Shown: positions 58,829 through 64,000 of the stretch, piece by piece
How the letters are laid out: each line of letters opens with the position of its first letter
Numbering within the stretch: position 1 is the stretch's first letter
From: CAZQHK01 sp964593455
GTDB lineage: Bacteria; Muiribacteriota; CAYSPT01
NCBI GenBank assembly: GCA_964593455.1
Contig: CAZQHK010000011.1
Span: 1-64,000, forward strand
DNA length: 64,000 nt
Direction: 5' to 3'
Notes under the pieces: generated by a model
Told to the model about the DNA's origin: nothing
The model's input: only the letters and a program-made list of their open reading frames with translations
Databases searched by the model: none
Translations under genes and position numbers: made by a program

Positions 58829-59866
58829 ATGTCTTCCAAGTTAAAAGTAATTATCCTGGAGGAAGATGAGCCGCGACGGCGGAAATTGCAGCGTTTTCTG
58901 GCTGAACAGCCGCCGGTAGAAGTTATCGGTGTCATATCTTTGGGAGAGAAACTGCTAAAAGCGGCTATCAGGGATGTTCCCGATGTGGTGATCATCTCTA
59001 CCTACACCGGCGATGGGGAAGGTTTAACGGCCGTACGTCAGCTCATGGCCAACTTTCCGAAGCCGATATTGATAGCCGGATCTCGGTCCGGTCTCGGCGC
59101 CAGCGAAGCCTTGGCCGCTCTTCGTTGCGGCGCTATTGATATCGTCCCTCACCCGGCGGATATCGATCTGGAAGAGCGGGATCGGATTGGAACGTTGTTT
59201 CAAGAAAAAGTTGCCCTGGCCGCCAGGATCAAAGTGATACGGCACTTAATCCCCGTTGCCATTCCGTTGCGTGAAAAACGGCCGCGGCGACGCCTGAACG
59301 GAATTACAGACAAACGAGTAGTTGCCGTGGGAGCTTCCACGGGTGGACCGATATTGCTTCAAAACCTGTTTCAATCATTGCCCGGGGATACCCCGGTGGC
59401 ATTTCTGGTAGTGCAACATATCCTGAAACATTTTACAGCGGAGCTGGCCAACAGCCTGGCGGCCCTTTCCCGTTTGACTGTGAAGGAAGCTGAAATGAAT
59501 GAGACCATACGACCCGGTTGTGTTTACATCTCTCCCGGCAATCGGCATATGACAGTGGGGAGTGGTAATCGAATTCAACTCGCGGACGGACCTGAGGTTT
59601 CAGGGCACCGGCCTTCTGTTGATGTACTTATGGAATCTGTGGCGCAGAAGTATGGGGAGCGCGCGGTTGGAATTTTACTGACCGGCATGGGGAGGGACGG
59701 GGTAGAAGGGATGCGCTGTATCAAAGAGCGGGGTGGGGTAACAATCGCCCAGGATGAGGCAACTTCCGTAGTGTTCGGTATGCCGGGCGCTGCCATCGCG
59801 GCGGGAGTTGTTGATTATGTGCTGGCCGCTGAGGATCTACCGGTTAAGATTCTGGGACTGGTCTAG
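58829..59866 (+). CDS. cheB: CheB-type protein-glutamate methylesterase with a degenerate receiver domain
   Basis: 345 residues. The C-terminal esterase domain is complete, with the catalytic triad Ser170 (VGASTGGP), His197 (VVQHI) and Asp290 (GMGRDGVEG); it removes methyl groups from receptor glutamates. The N-terminal domain has the length and fold pattern of a receiver, but the phospho-acceptor is replaced by Ser57 (PDVVIIST where PDVVxxD is expected) and the conserved Lys by His (GAIDIVPHP). An acidic patch EED (11-13) remains. The esterase is therefore probably not activated by phosphorylation in the usual way. The ATG at 58829 has GGAGA about 12 bases upstream. Confidence 0.92.
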   Translation: MSSKLKVIILEEDEPRRRKLQRFLAEQPPVEVIGVISLGEKLLKAAIRDVPDVVIISTYTGDGEGLTAVRQLMANFPKPILIAGSRSGLGASEALAALRCGAIDIVPHPADIDLEERDRIGTLFQEKVALAARIKVIRHLIPVAIPLREKRPRRRLNGITDKRVVAVGASTGGPILLQNLFQSLPGDTPVAFLVVQHILKHFTAELANSLAALSRLTVKEAEMNETIRPGCVYISPGNRHMTVGSGNRIQLADGPEVSGHRPSVDVLMESVAQKYGERAVGILLTGMGRDGVEGMRCIKERGGVTIAQDEATSVVFGMPGAAIAAGVVDYVLAAEDLPVKILGLV

Positions 59867-59958
59867 TCGGCTGGTATGCTTTATTATAGGAAGAGACTGG
59901 AATTCCTCACGTGGGAACGGGGACAATCCTGTTTGAGTTGTAAGGAGACACCAAGTCT

Positions 59959-62046
59959 GTGAATGGTAACATCAAAGGCAAAGTTCTGGTTGCCGACGAC
60001 AGCGGTACCATGCGTAAGTTGTTGGAAAGCCTGCTCTCATCGGCCGGGTACCGGGTCGTGACGGCTGCAGATGGTCTGGAGGCAATCCGGCAGGTTTACG
60101 AAACGGCTCCGGATATTATCATATCCGACGTGATGATGCCGGGAATGAACGGATATCAGGTTTGCCGTCTGACCAAGCAGGACGAACTGACTCGAGAAAT
60201 ACCGGTATTGTTATTGACTGCCAAGGACCAGAAGCTCGACCAGTTCTGGGGGCTCAAAACCGGGGCGGATGTGTTTATGACAAAACCATTCGAACCTCAG
60301 GATCTTCTCCGACAGGTAAAGGCTCTCATTCGTCAGCGGCGAGCTTCCGGTAAACAGGTTTCCGCGGAACTTCTCAGACAGCGTATACCCAAAGACGACG
60401 CCGAAGTAATACAGCGGCTTAACGAACTGCTTGATAAAAAATTATCCGAGACCACTATCATCAATGAGATTGCGGAACTGGGTGCGGCCATCGAGGATTT
60501 TACCGAGATCATCACCTCAATGATGAAAACCGTGGGAAAACTGGTTGATTTCCAGCTGGGAGCATTGCTACTGTTTGAAGAAGATGCGCTCATTGCGACT
60601 TTTTATCTCTCTCAGCCGACCTCTTCGGACCTGGTCGACAGCTTTCAGAAACGGATTGAAGAAGGTTTCAGGCTGGTGTTTCCCGACATAAAAACCGATG
60701 TCACCATGGAAAGACGGGTTATCGGGACACTTACCGAGGAATCGGATACATCAAAGAAGAGTGATTCAGTCCGGGTGGAGTCTTTTATATCCGTTCCCCT
60801 GCGTGTGCGGGGGAAAACCATCGGATTGCTGGCGCTTGCTTCCCCCTTTCCGGGTCTGTTTCTAGACAGCCACCAGGAGGTGCTGTCCATCATATCCAGG
60901 GAAGTGGCCCTGGTGATCGAGAACGCTCGGTTGTATTCACAGGTTAAGAGTTTTAGTGAGAGCAGGGCTCAACGGTTATCTACCATTTACGAGGTAGGTA
61001 CTCTCATGAGCGCCATTACAGATATGCGGGGTTTGATGAACCACATCATCAAGTTAGCTACCAAGGTAACCGAAGCGGAGGCCGGTTCACTTCTCCTCTA
61101 CGACCGGGATAAAAACGATCTTTACTTCGAGATAGCTACCGGGACAGTAGGTGAATCGCTGGTTGGCCGGCGGGTTGCTCTCGGGCAGGGAGTGGCCGGT
61201 GTAGTGGCGTTGGAAGGTAGGCCTGTAGTTGTCTCTCCTAAGAAAAAAAGCGAACTCGTAGACCGCAGTTTTGACGAAAAAGTAGGATTCATCACCCAGA
61301 GCATGCTCGCGGTTCCGCTGAGGGTGAAGGAAAAACTTATCGGAGTGCTGGAAGTGGTGAATAAAAAATCCCTTTCCGGATTCAATATAGACGATCAAGA
61401 GCTATTGATGACTCTCGGCAGTCAAATAGCAGTGGCTATCGATAATGCCAGGCTTTACGACAAAATGGGGCAACTTTTTGTTCAGATGGTCCAGTCGCTC
61501 TCCTCCGCTATCGATGCGAAAGATCGGTATACACACGGCCACAGTCACCGGGTAACTCTTTTCTCGTTGGCCATCGCCGATGCTCTCATGCTTACGGGCG
61601 ACGTAAAAGACACCCTGCAGTTATCAGCGCTTCTTCATGATATCGGGAAGCTCGGTATCCCGGAGGACATCTTGTGTAAACCGGCCAGGTTAACCAAAGA
61701 AGAGTTTGAAATTATCAAACAGCATCCAATCATCGGTACCAGGATTATCGAACCGATCAAACCACTCCAGAAAATTTTGCCGGGGATGCGTCATCACCAT
61801 GAACGATATGACGGGCGGGGGTATCCTGATGGTCTCAAGGGCAGGGAGATCCCATTGTTCGGTAGGATTATCTCCGTAGCCGATACCTATGACGCCATGA
61901 CATCGGACCGGTCATATCGGAAAGGGCTTAGTTCCGACATCGCGCTGGAGGAGATACAGACATGCGCCGGTACACAGTTCGATCCCATGGTGGTGGAGGC
62001 TTTTTTCCGGGTAGTCAGAGACAGCAAGATTCAATTTAAAGGGTAG
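59959..62046 (+). CDS. Response regulator with two GAF domains and HD-GYP phosphodiesterase output
   Basis: 695 residues. A receiver (1-125, Asp57 in IISDVMMPGMNGYQVC, Lys in MTKPFEP) is followed by a helical linker (about 140-190), GAF1 (about 195-325), GAF2 (about 345-495, AGSLLLYDRDKNDLYFEIAT) and an HD-GYP domain (about 510-690). The HD-GYP motifs are intact: HSHRV, LLHDIGKLGIP, HHHERYDGRGYPDGL and ISVADTYDAMTSDRSYR. Such domains hydrolyse the second messenger c-di-GMP to GMP. The receiver is a likely target of the cluster's CheA, and the GAF domains could add a small-molecule input. GTG start with AAGGAGA 10 bases upstream. The next gene is a paralogue with a different output. Confidence 0.93.
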   Translation: MNGNIKGKVLVADDSGTMRKLLESLLSSAGYRVVTAADGLEAIRQVYETAPDIIISDVMMPGMNGYQVCRLTKQDELTREIPVLLLTAKDQKLDQFWGLKTGADVFMTKPFEPQDLLRQVKALIRQRRASGKQVSAELLRQRIPKDDAEVIQRLNELLDKKLSETTIINEIAELGAAIEDFTEIITSMMKTVGKLVDFQLGALLLFEEDALIATFYLSQPTSSDLVDSFQKRIEEGFRLVFPDIKTDVTMERRVIGTLTEESDTSKKSDSVRVESFISVPLRVRGKTIGLLALASPFPGLFLDSHQEVLSIISREVALVIENARLYSQVKSFSESRAQRLSTIYEVGTLMSAITDMRGLMNHIIKLATKVTEAEAGSLLLYDRDKNDLYFEIATGTVGESLVGRRVALGQGVAGVVALEGRPVVVSPKKKSELVDRSFDEKVGFITQSMLAVPLRVKEKLIGVLEVVNKKSLSGFNIDDQELLMTLGSQIAVAIDNARLYDKMGQLFVQMVQSLSSAIDAKDRYTHGHSHRVTLFSLAIADALMLTGDVKDTLQLSALLHDIGKLGIPEDILCKPARLTKEEFEIIKQHPIIGTRIIEPIKPLQKILPGMRHHHERYDGRGYPDGLKGREIPLFGRIISVADTYDAMTSDRSYRKGLSSDIALEEIQTCAGTQFDPMVVEAFFRVVRDSKIQFKG

Positions 62047-62097
62047 TACGTTTCAAAAAGGATATTTTCCAGTTGGACGTTGGGAAGTGGCTTTACA

Positions 62098-64000
62098 GTG
62101 AGAGATAAAAAAGTACTGATTGCAGACGATTCCATCACGGTTGTACAGTTGGTACAGCTTGCATTGGAGCAAAAAGAATTCGAAGTGTTGACCGCCTCTG
62201 ACGGGCTTGAAGCCCTTGAAAAAGTATTCCTGGAAAAACCGGATGTGGTCGTTCTGGATATCATGATGCCGTACATGAACGGATATCACATCTGCCGTTT
62301 ACTCAAGAACGAGCGTGACACACGGCATATCCCGGTTATCATGCTCACTTCCCGTTCCCGGAGAAGTGATAAATACTGGGGGCTTAAAGCGGGTGCGGAC
62401 GAATACATGGTAAAACCGTTTGAACCGTTCGCATTGGGAGAAATGATCGAACGACTGATTGCCGCCAGTCCACCGGTAACCGAGCGAATTTCGGCAAGCG
62501 AACTTTCACTCAAGTTCCGGCATCTGGCTGAGATTACCCGGGCCAAACGCACTGCCGGAAGCGGTGACACGGGGAGACTCCGAAAATCAGAGATGGCCAT
62601 TAAGCTTCTTTCACGAATGAACGAGCTGTTAGATGACAAACTTTATGAACTCACTGTTGTCAACGAGGTCGGCGAACTTATCCGTTCGATAGAAAATTAC
62701 GATCAGATGATGGATGCGGTCATGGAGAAACTCAATAAGCTCATGGACTTCTCCGTTTCCACCCTGTTGATTGTAGAAGATATGGAAGAGAAAATGGCCA
62801 TATCCATCCAGCATTCGGTGGGACAAGGATTCATTGAACTTGTCAAGAAAAAAACGCTGGAGGTTTATCAGCGCTTTCTCACGGGGGAAAAGCCGTTCAA
62901 TAATCTCAAGGTCAAAATCAGGACCGGCGGGGATTTCTTTATTTATGACGGTAGCGCTCAAACTGAAGAGTTGAAATACTTCTACTCCGCTCCATTAAAA
63001 GTAAGGGGACGTATCTATGGGCTGATAGCGGTAGCCAGTCATCGGGACAGCACCCTGCCGGTCGAGCAGAAAAACACGCTTAGACTGTTTGCCAATCAGG
63101 CCGCTATAATTCTTGACAATGCCAGGATGTATGCTCAATTGAAGTCGCTCACCGAAGATAAGACTTCCAAACTGGTCACTCTTTTCGAGGTGGGCCGAAT
63201 GATGGGTTCTGCTTTCGACACCATGAACCTGCTCAATCTTATCACTGATGCTATCATCCGGCAGATGCGGGTCAAGCGCTACTCACTGATGCTTCTGGAT
63301 GAAACCAGGGAAAATCTGGCCTTGAGAATAACCCGCGGGATGGATGAGAAAGTTGTAGAACAGGTACAACTGAGCATGGAGGAGAACACCGTCTCAGGTT
63401 ATGTCATCAAGACCGGAAAACCGTTACTCGTTACGGATATCCGGGATGACCCGCATTTCGAGCCGGGACGAGGGAATTACAGTAGTAACTCGTTCGTGTG
63501 CGTACCCATCATGTCCAAGAATAAGGTCATCGGCGTTCTTTCCGTCACTGACAAACTCGACGGTACCGCTTTTGGTGAAGATGATTTAAACCTGCTCTCG
63601 ACCCTGGCCACCCAGATGGGACAGTCTATTGAAAGCGCCAAGCTTTACGATATGCTGGTGGAAAAAGAACGCCTCGACCGGGAGCTTGAAATTGCCAGAA
63701 GTATTCAGATGGGCTGGCTTCCATCCAGAGGACCGGACCTTCCGGATTTCGATATCGCGGGACGCTGTGTTCCAGCCAAGGAGATGAGCGGCGATTACTT
63801 TGATTTTGTCTCCATTGACCCCGACACGGTAGGATTTGTCATCGGCGATGTTTCTGGAAAAGGGGTCCCGGCCGCACTTACCGTCCTCATGATAAGAAGT
63901 TCATTGAGGATGGAGGCTGAGAACAACCGTCCACCTGAGTATCTCATGAACCGGATCAACAAGATGCTGGTCCAGGATACCGAAGCGGATATGTTTGTAA
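62098..64000 (+). CDS. Response regulator with two GAF domains and SpoIIE-type PP2C phosphatase output (3' end outside window)
   Basis: About 634 residues are visible and the frame is still open at the window end. The GTG at 62098 begins a receiver (VRDKKVLIADDS, phospho-acceptor Asp54 in VVLDIMMPYMNGYHIC, Lys in MVKPFEP). GAF1 (about 215-345) and GAF2 (about 360-515, RYSLMLLDETRENLALRITR) follow. A helical connector (ERLDRELEIARSIQMGWLPS) leads to a SpoIIE/RsbU-type Ser/Thr phosphatase with the metal motifs MSGDYFDF and VIGDVSGKGVPAALTVLM. These enzymes usually dephosphorylate anti-anti-sigma (STAS) proteins in partner-switching pathways. It shares domain order and linker sequence with the upstream gene. 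A TTG at 62080 is an alternative start. Confidence 0.9.
   Translation, partial: MRDKKVLIADDSITVVQLVQLALEQKEFEVLTASDGLEALEKVFLEKPDVVVLDIMMPYMNGYHICRLLKNERDTRHIPVIMLTSRSRRSDKYWGLKAGADEYMVKPFEPFALGEMIERLIAASPPVTERISASELSLKFRHLAEITRAKRTAGSGDTGRLRKSEMAIKLLSRMNELLDDKLYELTVVNEVGELIRSIENYDQMMDAVMEKLNKLMDFSVSTLLIVEDMEEKMAISIQHSVGQGFIELVKKKTLEVYQRFLTGEKPFNNLKVKIRTGGDFFIYDGSAQTEELKYFYSAPLKVRGRIYGLIAVASHRDSTLPVEQKNTLRLFANQAAIILDNARMYAQLKSLTEDKTSKLVTLFEVGRMMGSAFDTMNLLNLITDAIIRQMRVKRYSLMLLDETRENLALRITRGMDEKVVEQVQLSMEENTVSGYVIKTGKPLLVTDIRDDPHFEPGRGNYSSNSFVCVPIMSKNKVIGVLSVTDKLDGTAFGEDDLNLLSTLATQMGQSIESAKLYDMLVEKERLDRELEIARSIQMGWLPSRGPDLPDFDIAGRCVPAKEMSGDYFDFVSIDPDTVGFVIGDVSGKGVPAALTVLMIRSSLRMEAENNRPPEYLMNRINKMLVQDTEADMFV

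Overview
The window looks like one scaffold of a Gram-negative, uncultured-lineage bacterium, probably a metagenome-assembled genome. Evidence for the envelope is an LptD-type outer-membrane protein, a PorV/PorQ-like outer-membrane protein and a secreted protein ending in a type IX-secretion/FlgD-like C-terminal domain. That combination is most familiar from the FCB superphylum and neighbouring candidate phyla (inference; no rRNA or other phylogenetic marker is present to settle it). A 100-base run of N at 42101-42200 marks a scaffold join. No tRNA, rRNA, CRISPR array, integrase or transposase gene was seen.

Region 1 (1-35886) is dominated by one reading frame that is already open at base 1 and runs to 34776: at least 11,590 codons of a secreted, multi-domain, probably adhesive protein. 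Its first 11.8 kb are five tandem units of about 790 residues. The first four carry LamG/concanavalin-like domains, and three of these share a 576-bp stretch that is identical base for base. The centre has more beta-sandwich and F5/8-type domains. The second half has about 15 diverged Ig-like modules of roughly 330-470 residues. A short gap leads to a prepilin-like gene with zinc-knuckle and EF-hand-like motifs, suggesting a pilus or pseudopilus surface structure.

Region 2 (36083-41884) is an apparent operon thrB-lysC-asd of the aspartate pathway, followed by an LptD homologue with an unusual ComEA-like helix-hairpin-helix domain after its signal peptide.

Region 3 (41885-42793) has no gene. 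It carries a structured 155-bp repeat in two exact copies. The N gap falls at the end of one copy, where the two flanking contigs overlap by exactly 55 bp, so the gap is probably not real sequence.

Region 4 (42794-46746) is a three-gene secretion set: an MXAN_6640-like putative metalloprotease with a FlgD/T9SS-like C-terminus, a PorV/PorQ-like barrel and a TPR protein. Region 5 (46747-50414) has an HTH plus CarD-like small protein on the plus strand. It converges on minus-strand genes for a small membrane protein, CarD, a YjbQ-family protein and archaeal-type phosphoglycerate mutase. Region 6 (50486-51675) is a monocistronic intein-like (Hint) protein with no catalytic ends, framed by a good promoter and terminator.

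Region 7 (51772-64000) is a chemosensory cluster: single-domain response regulator, methyl-accepting protein, CheR, hybrid CheA with its own CheW and receiver domains, CheB with a receiver that has lost its phospho-acceptor, and two paralogous REC-GAF-GAF regulators. One of these ends in an HD-GYP c-di-GMP phosphodiesterase and the other in a SpoIIE-type phosphatase that runs off the window. The layout suggests the pathway controls c-di-GMP and a partner-switching output rather than, or as well as, flagellar motors (inference).
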